A stretch of DNA of 64,000 bases from Desertimonas sp963733085 (lineage in GTDB: Bacteria > Actinomycetota > Acidimicrobiia > Acidimicrobiales > Ilumatobacteraceae), in NCBI GenBank assembly GCA_963733085.1, contig CAVTBY010000005.1, forward strand, positions 1 through 64,000. Reading direction: 5' to 3'. The position numbers and the translations under genes were made by a program. A model generated the notes under the pieces. The model saw nothing but the letters and a program-made list of their open reading frames with translations. It made no database searches and was not told where the DNA came from. Shown in pieces: positions 10,486-18,703 of this stretch (the stretch's first letter is position 1; every line of letters begins with the position of its first letter).

Positions 10486-10869
10486 TCACGGTGGGGTGGA
10501 CCTGATGGGGTCCGCTGTCGACGCCGACCGCCGTCGGTCAGCGCCGGCGCCGGCGACGCGGACCTCGACGGTGTCCACGGCGGTGCCGGTGACCTCGTGG
10601 ATGCGTTGCTGGACCCGGTCCGTGAGCAGGCGCATCTGCGTCGCCCAGGCCGGATCGGAGACCTCGACGACCAGCCGTCTGCCGTCGAGGCGGACCGGCT
10701 GGACGTGGGCGGCCACGGCGTCACCGACGATCTCCGTCCAGCGACCGAACACACCGCCCATCGCCTGTGCCGCGCCGACTTCACGGCGCGGCCCTCCCTG
10801 CATCGATCGCACGAGGCCGTCGAGCGTCTCGCCCAACGACATCGGATCCTGCTCGCGCCGGGAGGTCAC
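10486..10869 (-). CDS. DUF721/DciA-like protein
   Basis: 127 residues. The core MGGVFGRWTEIVGDAVAAHVQPVRLDGRRLVVEVSDPAWATQMRLL matches the DUF721 (DciA) family: the W..IVG..ia.h..P..l..g.L.V.v....wa.eL pattern. DciA proteins load or assist the replicative helicase DnaB. In actinobacteria the family occupies exactly this slot between recF and gyrB (Rv0004). The C-terminal 25 residues are a disordered Arg/Ser tail. Upstream lies a large hairpin (10892-10936) separating it from recF. Confidence 0.85.
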   Translation of the reverse strand: MTSRREQDPMSLGETLDGLVRSMQGGPRREVGAAQAMGGVFGRWTEIVGDAVAAHVQPVRLDGRRLVVEVSDPAWATQMRLLTDRVQQRIHEVTGTAVDTVEVRVAGAGADRRRSASTADPIRSTPP

Positions 10870-10891
10870 CTGCCAGCCCCTCCTCCGAGCT

Positions 10892-10936
10892 CTGTGTCAG
10901 CGAACACGACGCCGGCGGTCGTGTTCGCTGACACAG
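10892..10936. repeat. Perfect 19-bp inverted repeat, TGTGTCAGC hairpin family
   Basis: Arms CTGTGTCAGCGAACACGAC (10892-10910) and its exact reverse complement (10918-10936) around a 7-base GCCGGCG loop, in the 75-base gap between recF and the dciA-like gene. It could act as a terminator or processing hairpin behind recF, although no U-tract follows. The outer TGTGTCAGC/GCTGACACA word recurs in hairpins at 48525-48622 and 61369-61413. Confidence 0.85.
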
Positions 10937-10944
10937 ACGGCCGG

Positions 10945-12030
10945 TCATGGCTCGATGATCGCGCCGTTGGCGATGCGAATGACGCGCTCGGGTGTGGCGG
11001 CCGGCGGGATCGTGCCGGCGGTGGTGATCACGATCTGGCCGGCGGGGAGCATCTGCAACAGGGCGCTCGCCCGGTGGGCGTCGAGCTCGGACAGCACGTC
11101 GTCGAGCACGAGCACCGGTGTCGACCCGGTGCGCTCGGCGACGAGACGGTGAACTCCGAGCCGGAGTGCGAGGGCAAGCGTCCGCTGCTCCCCCTGCGAC
11201 GCGTGGGATCGGGCCGGCATGTCGGCGAGTCTCAGCTCGAGCTCGTCTCGATGCGGCCCGACGGTCGACACACCGCGTCGCACGTCGTCGTCGCGGGCCG
11301 TGGCCAGCGCCGCAGCGAGGCCCGTCGCTCGCCACGGTGGCGAGTAGTCGAGGCTGACCGCGGTCGGCCTGCCGGCCAGCTCGTCGTAGGCCTCGAGGAT
11401 GTGCGGCCCAGCCCGCTCGACGAGCGCTGCTCGCGCGGTTCCGAGCTGCTCGCCGCTGGCGGCCAGGCGGCTGTCCCACACGTCGAGCGTGGTCACGGCG
11501 TCACCGTCGAGACGCCCGCCGAGCTGACGCAGCAAGGTGTTGCGCTGGCGCAGGATGCGATCGAGCTCGAGGCGAATCGCGTCGTACTTGATCGCGAGGC
11601 TGACGAGGGCGTCGTCGAGGAACCTTCGGCGTTCGGTCGGCCCACCCTTCACCAACGCCAAGTCGTCGGGTGAGAACACCGTGACGCGCAAGACACCGAG
11701 CAGGTCGCGGGTGCGACCGAGGCGCTGGCGGTTGACCTGGACACGGCCGCGGCCCGACGGCGTGATCTCGACTTCGATCAACGACTCCCGACCGTCGTCG
11801 TCGTGGAGGTCGGCGCGCACGACAGCGTTCGCAGCTCCGACGCGGACGAGGGCGTCGTTGGCGACCCCACGAAAGCTCTCCAGCGTGGCGAGGTAGACGA
11901 GCGCTTCGGCGAAGTTTGTCTTGCCCTGCCCGTTGTCACCGACAACCACCGTCGTGCCCGGCGTGAGCTCGAACGTCGCGGCCGAGTAGTTGCGGAAGTC
12001 GACGAGCTCCAGCCGCTCGATCGTGGTCAA
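10945..12030 (-). CDS. recF: DNA replication and repair protein RecF
   Basis: 361 residues, normal length. SMC-like ABC ATPase that binds gap junctions and assists RecA loading. Visible motifs: LVDFRNYSAATFEL at the N-terminus, Walker A VVGDNGQGKTNFAEAL (about residue 30), the arm region, an ABC-signature segment SHASQGEQRTLALALRLG, and Walker B VLVLDDVLSELD. Ends with an IANGAIIEP tail at 10945. It follows dnaN on the same strand with a terminator-like hairpin between, so it probably has its own promoter in the 210-base gap. Confidence 0.96.
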   Translation of the reverse strand: MTTIERLELVDFRNYSAATFELTPGTTVVVGDNGQGKTNFAEALVYLATLESFRGVANDALVRVGAANAVVRADLHDDDGRESLIEVEITPSGRGRVQVNRQRLGRTRDLLGVLRVTVFSPDDLALVKGGPTERRRFLDDALVSLAIKYDAIRLELDRILRQRNTLLRQLGGRLDGDAVTTLDVWDSRLAASGEQLGTARAALVERAGPHILEAYDELAGRPTAVSLDYSPPWRATGLAAALATARDDDVRRGVSTVGPHRDELELRLADMPARSHASQGEQRTLALALRLGVHRLVAERTGSTPVLVLDDVLSELDAHRASALLQMLPAGQIVITTAGTIPPAATPERVIRIANGAIIEP

Positions 12031-12211
12031 CGGGACTAGGTCTTCTCAGTCGCGGGGACGTTGAACATGTCGGCAAAGTCTCGTTCAAGGGCAGTGGGGA
12101 GCTCGACCTTCTTCTTCAACAGACGGTGAGGAAGCGGACCGAGGCAGATGATCTCGGTGCGTAGGGCGGCAGGCTTTGCTGCCCGCTCGGAGCTCCGAAG
12201 ATGGGGGGATC

Positions 12212-12240
12212 CAAAGGGGGAAGGTCTCCTTCCCCCTTTG
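12212..12240 (-). terminator. Hairpin directly at the dnaN stop codon
   Basis: Perfect 13-bp arms CAAAGGGGGAAGG (12212-12224) and CCTTCCCCCTTTG (12228-12240) with a 3-base loop, abutting the dnaN stop (12241-12243). This is a strong intrinsic-terminator-like stem for minus-strand transcription, without a conspicuous U-tract. The rest of the dnaN-recF gap (12031-12211) shows no gene; an open frame there has no homology that I recognise. Confidence 0.75.
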
Positions 12241-13350
12241 CTAATCGCCAGACGCGACACGCAGGGGCATCAGCAGGTAGAGGTAGTCGTCCCGCTCGAC
12301 GCCGCGCAGCACCACGGCCTTCACCGGATCACGTAGTTCGAACTTCACCTCGTCGGCGTCGATGGCGTCGACTCCGGCCATCAAGTAGTCGGGGTTGAAA
12401 CCGACGAGCATCTCCGTGCCCTCGTACTGAACGTCGACTTCCTCGACGACTGCGCCGTAGTCCTGGTCGCGCACTGACAACGTCAGCGTCTCCCCGCCGA
12501 GCTTGAGTCGAACGGCCGAGGCACTGTCGCGTTGGGCCATGATCTTGACGCGGCGAAGTGAGTCGAGCAGCGCCTCCTTGCCGATCGTGAGCACGTTCTC
12601 ACTGCTCGCCGGCACGAGGTTGCGGTAGTTCGGGTAATCGCCCTCGATCAGTCGAGTGGTCAGTCGAACGTGACCACACTCGAACGTGGCGTGTCGGGCG
12701 CCGAGGCGCACGGTCAACTGCTCCGCCGCCGAGAGGATGCGTTGCAATTCGGCGAGCGCGCGATGGGGCACGAGCACTCGTTGGCCGGCAGCGAGGATGC
12801 CCTTGTCCGGCAGCTCGCGAACGGCGAACCGGTACGAGTCGGTGGCAACCATCCGCACGGCGTCGTCCTCGGCGGCGATGAGCACACCGGTGATGACGCC
12901 GCGAGCTTCGTCGGTGCTGGCGGCGCGGACCACCTGACGCAACGCATCGGCGAAGTCCGTGGACGACAGCGTCACCGCCTCGGCCGCCGGATCGACCTGG
13001 GCCGGGTAGTCATCGACGTTGTAGTTGCGCAGCGAGAACTGCGATCGACCGGCGGAGATCGTGACATCGTCGTCGCCGGCGGTGACCTCGACAGCGCCGG
13101 CCGGCAACGACTTCACGGCGTCGGCACTGAGCCGCGCCGGCACGACGACCGCTCCGTCGCTGACTCCCCCGACCGTGACTGCGAGGCGGATGGACATGTC
13201 GAGGTCGGTGCCGGTGACGGACAGCTCGTCGCCGACCAGCTCGAGATGCAGGCCCTCCAGCACCGGCAGCGCGCCCGTCCGGCTCGTCGCAGCGCGACCA
13301 GCAGTCGTCAACGCCTCGGCGAGCACGTCTCGCTCACATCGGAACTTCAC
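12241..13350 (-). CDS. dnaN: DNA polymerase III beta subunit (sliding clamp)
   Basis: 369 residues, typical length. Three clamp domains are evident: MKFRCERDVLAEALTTAGRA at the start, LEGLHLELVGDELSVTGTDLDMSI in domain 1, GVLIAAEDDAVRMVATDSYRFAVRE in domain 2 and LLMPLRV near the C-terminus, the usual clamp ending. Forms the ring that tethers Pol III to DNA and binds many replication proteins. Downstream of dnaA on the same strand, separated by the putative origin. Confidence 0.97.
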   Translation of the reverse strand: MKFRCERDVLAEALTTAGRAATSRTGALPVLEGLHLELVGDELSVTGTDLDMSIRLAVTVGGVSDGAVVVPARLSADAVKSLPAGAVEVTAGDDDVTISAGRSQFSLRNYNVDDYPAQVDPAAEAVTLSSTDFADALRQVVRAASTDEARGVITGVLIAAEDDAVRMVATDSYRFAVRELPDKGILAAGQRVLVPHRALAELQRILSAAEQLTVRLGARHATFECGHVRLTTRLIEGDYPNYRNLVPASSENVLTIGKEALLDSLRRVKIMAQRDSASAVRLKLGGETLTLSVRDQDYGAVVEEVDVQYEGTEMLVGFNPDYLMAGVDAIDADEVKFELRDPVKAVVLRGVERDDYLYLLMPLRVASGD

Positions 13351-13582
13351 AGTGGCGCCCTCTCGATTGGTGGTTTACAAGAAGTAGTAGTCGTAATAGG
13401 TGCTGTGGATTGGGGATAACCCACGATTGGTGCAGCGTACGACGGACATGTCAGCGCGCGCGTTGTTCGCAGGATGTTCCCAGCCGCGAAATCACGTGGA
13501 TGTGCTTCGGTGGACAACGCGCGTTGTCCACCGTCGTGGTAGCCACTGTCCCCACGTCGTTCGCAGGCTGACCACTGCGCAT
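13351..13582. other. oriC: Probable replication origin (dnaA-dnaN intergenic)
   Basis: 232 bases without a gene between dnaA and dnaN, the usual actinobacterial oriC site. It contains near-consensus DnaA boxes: TGTGGATTG at 13404, TGGGGATAA at 13411-13419 (reverse complement 8/9 to TTATCCACA), and the two TTGTCCACC boxes of the palindrome at 13508-13533. A locally AT-richer run (about 13370-13400) follows the dnaN start. Some Acidimicrobiia might also use the dnaA-rpmH gap, which carries weaker boxes. Confidence 0.75.
13508..13533. promoter_or_regulatory. 26-bp perfect palindrome with two inverted DnaA boxes
   Basis: The left half is CGGTGGACAACGC and the right half is its exact reverse complement. 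Each half holds one DnaA box (13509-13517 minus, 13524-13532 plus) that matches TTGTCCACA in 8 of 9 positions. The symmetric arrangement would allow two DnaA molecules to bind head to head, or a cruciform at the origin. Confidence 0.8.
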
Positions 13583-14971
13583 TTACTTGAGTCGTTGCAA
13601 CAGGTCGGTGACCTGGTCGTAGATCTGCTTGCGTTCACTCATCAGCTTCTGGATCTTGTCGACGGCATGGATGACCGTCGTGTGATCGCGGTTGCCGAAC
13701 AGGCGGGCGATGCTCGGGTAACTCAACTCGGTGAGATTACGGAAGGCGTACATGGCGATCTGCCGTGCCGTGACGAGCGGTCGCTGGCGGCTCTTGCCCT
13801 TGAGCGCCTCCACGTCGAATCCGAGGATGTCGGCGATCTCTTGGAGGAGCTCGTCGTCGGTGCGCGGCTTGGCGGTGGTGTCGCCGAGTAAGTCGGCGAG
13901 CAGTTGTTGGGCGAGCTCCGTCGTGATCGGCTCGCCGCTGAGGCTGGCGTAGGCGGTGACACGGATCAGCGCACCCTCCAGCTCGCGGATGTTCGACGGG
14001 ATCTTGCTGGCGATGAACTCGAGCGTCTCGGGCGGCACCTGGACGTGATCGCGGTCGGCCTTGTTGCGCAGGATCGCCATCCTCGTCTCGAGGTCGGGCG
14101 GCTGGATGTCGGTGACGAGCCCCCACTTCATCCGCCCGATCAGGCGCTCTTGCAGCGTCGGGATGAGGTCGGGCACGCGGTCGGACGAGATCACGATCTG
14201 CTTGTTGGCGCCATGCAGGGCATTGAACGTGTGGAAGAACTCGTCCTGCAGACCTTCGCGCTCCTCGAGGAACTGGATGTCGTCGATGAGCAGGGCATCG
14301 ACCTCGCGGTAGCGGCGTTGGAAGGCGGTGTTCGTCTTGTAGCGAATGGCGTCGACGAACTCGTTGAGGAACGTTTCGCTGGTGACGTAGCGCACGTCGT
14401 AGTGCTGGTAGTTGTGATGGATGTAGTGGCCGATCGCATGTAGCAGGTGGGTCTTGCCGAGTCCCACCGAGCCGTAGATGAACAGCGGGTTGTAGGTCCG
14501 CCCGGGCGTCTCGGCGACGCGCAGGGAAGCGGCGAGGGCGAATTGGTTGGAGGGACCCTTGACGAACGTCTCGAACGTGAAACGCGAATTGAGCCGCGCG
14601 TCGTCGGCGTCGAGTTCGGGCCGTGGCGGAGGCGTCAATCCGGGCCCATCGAGCGACTCGAGCGGGGCGCCGTCGATGGTTGACTCGGGGCGCTGGTCGA
14701 GATCGAGATAGGGCGTGGAAGGGTCGACGAGGATGACGAGCTGGCAGGGACCTCCTGTCGTTTCTTCGAGGGCGTCGGAGACGAGCGGTAAGAAGCGCGT
14801 GAGGATGCGGTCGCGAACCTGATTGTTGGGAACGCTGACGGTCAGCTCTCGATCGCCGATGCGGATCGGCGCGACGTTGCTGAACGTCGACATCCAGACG
14901 GCCTCGGTGAGCTGCGTTCGCAGAACATCGGCAACCGACGCCCACACTTGGTTGCCATCAGTGAGCTGCAT
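13583..14971 (-). CDS. dnaA: Chromosomal replication initiator protein DnaA
   Basis: 462 residues. Domain I (VWASVADVLRTQLTEAVWMSTF) is followed by a short linker, then the AAA+ domain with Walker A LFIYGSVGLGKTHLLHAIG, Walker B ALLIDDIQFL, and sensor region VISSDRVP. The C-terminal DNA-binding domain ends with the DnaA signature FGNRDHTTVIHAVDKI. Binds DnaA boxes in the adjoining intergenic regions and melts the origin. Transcribed away from rpmH. ATG at 14971. Confidence 0.98.
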   Translation of the reverse strand: MQLTDGNQVWASVADVLRTQLTEAVWMSTFSNVAPIRIGDRELTVSVPNNQVRDRILTRFLPLVSDALEETTGGPCQLVILVDPSTPYLDLDQRPESTIDGAPLESLDGPGLTPPPRPELDADDARLNSRFTFETFVKGPSNQFALAASLRVAETPGRTYNPLFIYGSVGLGKTHLLHAIGHYIHHNYQHYDVRYVTSETFLNEFVDAIRYKTNTAFQRRYREVDALLIDDIQFLEEREGLQDEFFHTFNALHGANKQIVISSDRVPDLIPTLQERLIGRMKWGLVTDIQPPDLETRMAILRNKADRDHVQVPPETLEFIASKIPSNIRELEGALIRVTAYASLSGEPITTELAQQLLADLLGDTTAKPRTDDELLQEIADILGFDVEALKGKSRQRPLVTARQIAMYAFRNLTELSYPSIARLFGNRDHTTVIHAVDKIQKLMSERKQIYDQVTDLLQRLK

Positions 14972-15322
14972 CGCCTGTTCCCCTGCCTGTTGCGGTCCAC
15001 AAGTTACGCACAGGTTGTGGAAGGCCCTTCTACCACGTCAGCGGTGAGGCCGAGCGGTGGCCGCCGTGCCGAAGTCGTTGTTCAGGTCGTCTGTGCAGAA
15101 GCAGCGATGGTAGCAGCCTGCCAACCGTTCAATTTCCAAGCTGCCGGCGCTGTTACCAGGAGTAACGTCAGGTCTCGGCGAGCGGTTGTCGAACGATTCC
15201 ACGAGGCCCTAGCCTTGATGCGTTCAGGCTCCGCGCCTGGCTGCTCGCCGGAGCGGCCGTCGCTGGTCCGTGGTCGCGGCGCCTGGCCATTCGTCGAACA
15301 TGTCCGAGAAGGTCGAGAAACC
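14972..15322. promoter_or_regulatory. dnaA-rpmH divergent promoter region
   Basis: 351 bases without a gene. Weak DnaA-box-like words lie near 14994-15020 (GGTCCACAA, TTACGCACA, TTGTGGAAG), consistent with autoregulation of dnaA. For rpmH a plausible promoter is TTGTCG at 15186-15191 and TAGCCT at 15210-15215, spaced by 18 bases, roughly 110 bases before the rpmH start. This promoter is by pattern only. Confidence 0.5.
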
Positions 15323-15457
15323 GTGAAGCGCACATTCCAGCCCAACACCCGCCGTCGTGCTCGCAAGCACGGCTTTCGCGCCCGGATGCGCACTCGCGCC
15401 GGCCGGTCGATCATCAGGGCACGGCGGCTCAAGGGCCGCACCCGGCTCTCGGCTTGA
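15323..15457 (+). CDS. rpmH: 50S ribosomal protein bL34
   Basis: 44 residues, GTG start at 15323. Sequence MKRTFQPNTRRRARKHGFRA then RMRTRAGRSII and a basic tail is unmistakable bL34. First gene of the rightward rpmH-rnpA-yidD-yidC-jag-rsmG operon. Its stop overlaps the TTG start of rnpA. Confidence 0.97.
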   Translation: MKRTFQPNTRRRARKHGFRARMRTRAGRSIIRARRLKGRTRLSA

Positions 15458-15795
15458 TCTGGAGGATCCGCGGACGCCGGGCGTTCCAGACACTGGCACG
15501 CTCCGGTCGCACGGCCCGAACCGAGACCCTGTGGTGCACCTTTCTCAACGATCCCGCGGCGGTGCCGTTGCGCGTCGCCTTCGCGGTCGGCCGCTCGGTC
15601 GGATCGGCGACGCGTCGCAATCGGCTGCGCCGTCAACTTCGCGCCATCGTCGCCTCGATCACCGCGGAGATCGGAATGGACCACGGATGGCTGCTCGTCG
15701 GCGTCACACCGGCCGTAGGCAAACACACGTTCGGATCGCTCCGGAGCGAAGCTGCCATCCTGCTCACCTCGGCCGTCGAAAAGTCGCCACGATGA
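15454..15795 (+). CDS. rnpA: Ribonuclease P protein component
   Basis: 113 residues. TTG start overlaps the rpmH stop (TTGA). Contains the central groove strand VAFAVGRSVGSATRRNRLRRQLR with the RNR motif that defines the family. Binds RNase P RNA and aids 5' processing of pre-tRNA. Ends in an ATGA overlap with yidD. Confidence 0.93.
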   Translation: MIWRIRGRRAFQTLARSGRTARTETLWCTFLNDPAAVPLRVAFAVGRSVGSATRRNRLRRQLRAIVASITAEIGMDHGWLLVGVTPAVGKHTFGSLRSEAAILLTSAVEKSPR

Positions 15796-16052
15796 GCGCC
15801 GAGTCCGAGTCCCTGGCTGTGCGGCTGATCGACTGGTACCAGGCGGCCCGCGTCGGTCGCCCGTCGCCGTGTCGGTTCACGCCCTCATGCTCGACGTATG
15901 CCCGCGAGGCCTACCTCGTGCACGGCCGCTGGCAGGGAACGTGGCTCACCCTGCGTCGGCTCCTGCGTTGCCGACCCTTCGGCCCGTCCGGATACGACCC
16001 CGTGCCGCATCCCAAACACTCGACCGTACTCACGAGGACTGACTGCCGATGA
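15792..16052 (+). CDS. yidD: Membrane protein insertion efficiency factor YidD
   Basis: 86 residues, ATG overlapping the rnpA stop. Shows the YidD signature RFTPSCSTYAREAYLVHG with the conserved cysteines, LLRCRPFGPSGYDPVP and the basic tail. Small amphipathic membrane-associated protein that helps YidC-dependent insertion. Overlaps the start of yidC by four bases. Confidence 0.93.
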   Translation: MSAESESLAVRLIDWYQAARVGRPSPCRFTPSCSTYAREAYLVHGRWQGTWLTLRRLLRCRPFGPSGYDPVPHPKHSTVLTRTDCR

Positions 16053-17164
16053 TCGCTGCCGGAGTGTTCGACCTCCCCTCGAGCCTGCTCGCCTGGTTCT
16101 ACAGCCTGACCCACAGCTACGCGGCCGCGATCGCCTTGATCGCCGTCGTCGTCATGGTGATCACCGCACCGCTGACGTTGAAGAGCACCAAGGGCATGCT
16201 CGAGATGCAGCGGTTGGCGCCGGAGATGCGCAAGTTGCAGGCTCAGTACCGCAACGATCGGACCAAGCTCAACGAAGAGATGATGAAGCTCTACCAGGAG
16301 CACAAGGTCAATCCGTTGTCGTCCTGCCTGCCCCTGCTGGCCCAGATGCCGGTGTTCATCATCATGTTCCGGATCCTCTACGGGTTGACATTCAAGCCCA
16401 GCGGCGGTCAGGGAGCGTTGGCCCAGGGCATCTACTGGGCGGCCGGCCGCCAAGGCGAAGAGGTGGGGTTCCTCCCCCGCTACATCTCCCACGACAGCGA
16501 GTTGTTCCAGTCGTTGGTCGGTGAGACCGAGATGGTGTCGCTCGGCCTCGACCTGGCCAAGTCGCCGTTCGCCGCCCTCGGCGACAGCTTCGGTATGGGC
16601 CTGATCTACCTCGGCCTCGTCGCCGTGCTCGGCCTGCTCTACTTCGTCCAGCAGCGGATGGTTGCGGCGCGCGCCGCCGTCAGCCCGACAATGTCGCCAG
16701 CTCAGCAGAAGCTGATGCAATACCTCCCCGTCGCTTTCGCCGTCTTCCAGGTGTTCTTCGTCCTCGGCCTGGTCATCTACTACATCGCCCAGTCGATCCT
16801 GCGGATCGGCCTGCAGCACTACATCACGAGGGCGTTCTACGGTCACGACGAGTCCCTCGGCCGCCAGGCGCAGCGGGCCAGCGAGCACGCCCGTGAGCTT
16901 GCCAAGCAGGACAGCGAGGCCGGAGGTGGCGGCGGCGGGCTGTTCTCCCAGGCGCGCCGAGATCTGGCCTCGACGAAGGCGGAGAAAGCGGCGGCGACGG
17001 CGGCTGTGGCTACGGCGGCGACCACGCCCAAGCCGTCGAAACGTACGACTGAGCCGAAGAACCGCCCGACACCGTCGGGCAACCGCCCGTCGGGCCGGCC
17101 TCAGCGCGGCGGCACTCGCCCCGGCGGTCCCCGGTCGAAGAGCACTGGCAAGCGCCAGCGCTGA
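16049..17164 (+). CDS. yidC: Membrane protein insertase YidC (Oxa1 family)
   Basis: 371 residues, with no large periplasmic domain, as in Gram-positive YidC. A first helix near the N-terminus (YAAAIALIAVVVMVITAPLTL) is followed by the cytoplasmic hairpin (EMQRLAPEMRKLQAQY, LNEEMMKLYQEHKVNPLSSCLPLL) and the PVFIIMFRIL helix. Two further helices lie around LIYLGLVAVLGLLYFV and LPVAFAVFQVFFVLGLVIYYIA. The last 100 residues are a basic Gly/Arg/Lys tail, common in actinobacterial YidC and likely ribosome-contacting. Confidence 0.95.
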   Translation: MIAAGVFDLPSSLLAWFYSLTHSYAAAIALIAVVVMVITAPLTLKSTKGMLEMQRLAPEMRKLQAQYRNDRTKLNEEMMKLYQEHKVNPLSSCLPLLAQMPVFIIMFRILYGLTFKPSGGQGALAQGIYWAAGRQGEEVGFLPRYISHDSELFQSLVGETEMVSLGLDLAKSPFAALGDSFGMGLIYLGLVAVLGLLYFVQQRMVAARAAVSPTMSPAQQKLMQYLPVAFAVFQVFFVLGLVIYYIAQSILRIGLQHYITRAFYGHDESLGRQAQRASEHARELAKQDSEAGGGGGGLFSQARRDLASTKAEKAAATAAVATAATTPKPSKRTTEPKNRPTPSGNRPSGRPQRGGTRPGGPRSKSTGKRQR

Positions 17165-17177
17165 GGAGGAGTTCGTC

Positions 17178-18104
17178 ATGGAGTGGGTCGAGGTGACCGC
17201 CAAGTCGGTCGAGTCGGCGAAGGAGCTGGCGCTCGATCGCCTCGGAATCAGCGTCGACGACGCCGAGTTCGACATCGTCGAGACGCCGCGACCGGGCCTG
17301 TTCGGGCGGACTCGCGGCGAGGCGCGCGTGCGCGCCCGGGTCAAGCCGGCAATGGTCCGTCAGAAGCTCGATCGGCGAGGTCGACGCAGCAGTGCCGAGA
17401 GCAGCGATCGGCGGGCGTCGTCAGCTATCACGACGACACCGGGCGATGAGGTCGGCGGCGGGGCTGCGGCGGCGGCGCCCAAGGACGACGCCGACCGTCA
17501 ACGGCGCAAGCGATCCCGAGGCACTCGACCGCGATCCACCGGCAATGATCTCGCCGCCAGTGGCGATTCCCAGCAAGGAGGGGTGATGGACGACCACGAG
17601 AGGGCGAACGCCGAACCAGTCGCTGTCGACGACGTACGGATTGCTGCAGAAGGTTTCGCCCAGGGTTTGGTGAACGCTTTCGGCCTGCAAGCGACGACGA
17701 AATCGCAGGTCGAGGGCAACGAGATCGAGGTTCGCATCGACGCAGCAGGCGACGGACTCGGTTTGCTGATCGGGCCGAGCGGTCGCACCCTGCTGGCCAT
17801 CCAGGATCTCGCCCGGGTTGCCGCCCAGCGTCGCCTCGGCGACCACGAGACGAGGCTGCGTGTTGACGTCGCCGGTTACCGCGAGAAGCGCCGAACCGCG
17901 CTGGAGCGTTTCGCCGGGGAAGTCGCCGATCTGGTCAAGACGTCCGGGGTGGCCAGGGCGTTGGAGCCGATGCCCTCGTCGGATCGTAAAGTCGTCCACG
18001 ACACCTTGACGACGATCGACGGTGTCGTCAGCAGATCCGAGGGTGAGGATCCGTACCGCCGGATCATCGTCAGCCCGACGGCCGGTCACGACGACGTCAG
18101 CTGA
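17178..18104 (+). CDS. jag: Jag/KhpB RNA-binding protein
   Basis: 308 residues. ATG at 17178 follows a GAGGAGGA ribosome-binding site by 7 bases. N-terminal Jag_N domain (MEWVEVTAKSVESAKELALDRLG, FDIVETPRPGLFGRTRGEARVRA) is followed by about 100 disordered residues. The KH domain (IEVRIDAAGDGLGLLIGPSGRTLLAIQDLA) and the R3H domain (YREKRRTALERFAGEVAD, PMPSSDRKVVHDTL) come last. Homologues bind small RNAs/mRNA and influence cell division and wall synthesis. The disordered linker is longer than in most homologues. Confidence 0.92.
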   Translation: MEWVEVTAKSVESAKELALDRLGISVDDAEFDIVETPRPGLFGRTRGEARVRARVKPAMVRQKLDRRGRRSSAESSDRRASSAITTTPGDEVGGGAAAAAPKDDADRQRRKRSRGTRPRSTGNDLAASGDSQQGGVMDDHERANAEPVAVDDVRIAAEGFAQGLVNAFGLQATTKSQVEGNEIEVRIDAAGDGLGLLIGPSGRTLLAIQDLARVAAQRRLGDHETRLRVDVAGYREKRRTALERFAGEVADLVKTSGVARALEPMPSSDRKVVHDTLTTIDGVVSRSEGEDPYRRIIVSPTAGHDDVS

Positions 18105-18642
18105 CGGGCCGCTGGTCGAGGCGCTGGGCGCCTCGCAGCGCCACGGCATGATCGGCGCTGCGCCGATCGCAGACGTCATCGATCACAGCACGGCGTTCGT
18201 CGACGCTGTCGCGGACGTGACGGGAACGGTCGTCGACCTCGGCAGCGGCGGTGGTGTCCCCGGTCTGGTAATCGCTTGGCGCCGGCCCGACCTGCGACTC
18301 ATTCTCGTCGATCGGCGCACGACGCGAACCGACCACCTCCGCCGTCTCGTCATCCGCCTCGATCTGGGCGACCGCGTCGACGTCCTCGCCGCCGATGCCC
18401 GGGAGCTTCCCCGTCTCCTCGATCGACCGGTTGATGCGGTCGTCGCCCGCGGATTCGGAGCGCCCGACGTGGTGCTCGACGCGGCCCGACCGATCCTCAC
18501 CGAGACGGGGATCGTCATCGTCAGTGAACCTCCGGAAGGGCCCGACCGCTGGACCCCCGACGTGGTCGGCGACGACTTCGTGCGGCTAGCCAGCGCACCA
18601 CACGTCGCCGTGCTGGCACGCGTTCCACGGGGAACATCGTGA
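18022..18642 (+). CDS. rsmG: 16S rRNA (guanine527-N7)-methyltransferase RsmG, start uncertain
   Basis: SAM-dependent methyltransferase of the GidB family: TVVDLGSGGGVPGLVIAWRRPDLRLILVDRR is motif I, and LAADARELPRLLDRPVDAVVARGFG covers motif IV. Conserved sequence begins around PLVEALGASQRHGMIG, just after the jag stop at 18104. No good start codon is there: the only in-frame options are GTG at 18022 (overlapping jag by 83 bases) or ATG at 18148 (which would remove conserved residues). The protein is short for the family at its N-terminus; a small sequence error is possible. Confidence 0.85.
   Translation: MSSADPRVRIRTAGSSSARRPVTTTSADGPLVEALGASQRHGMIGAAPIADVIDHSTAFVDAVADVTGTVVDLGSGGGVPGLVIAWRRPDLRLILVDRRTTRTDHLRRLVIRLDLGDRVDVLAADARELPRLLDRPVDAVVARGFGAPDVVLDAARPILTETGIVIVSEPPEGPDRWTPDVVGDDFVRLASAPHVAVLARVPRGTS
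18621..18636. promoter_or_regulatory. parS-like centromere site
   Basis: CGTTCCACGGGGAACA matches the bacterial parS consensus TGTTTCACGTGAAACA in 12 of 16 positions and keeps the GTTCC...GGAAC symmetry. It overlaps the last codons of rsmG, 68 bases before parA. parS sites near parAB and oriC are normal for ParB-dependent segregation. Confidence 0.55.
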
Positions 18643-18703
18643 CGAAGCGGCGGGCGCCTGCGTATCCCTTCAAGCCTTGAAGGTTTGGACCTAGACTCCC
18701 GGC

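Noticed and set aside
12036..12260. 74-residue ORF in the dnaN-recF gap
   Set aside because: It runs through the dnaN terminator hairpin and overlaps the dnaN stop; no family pattern.
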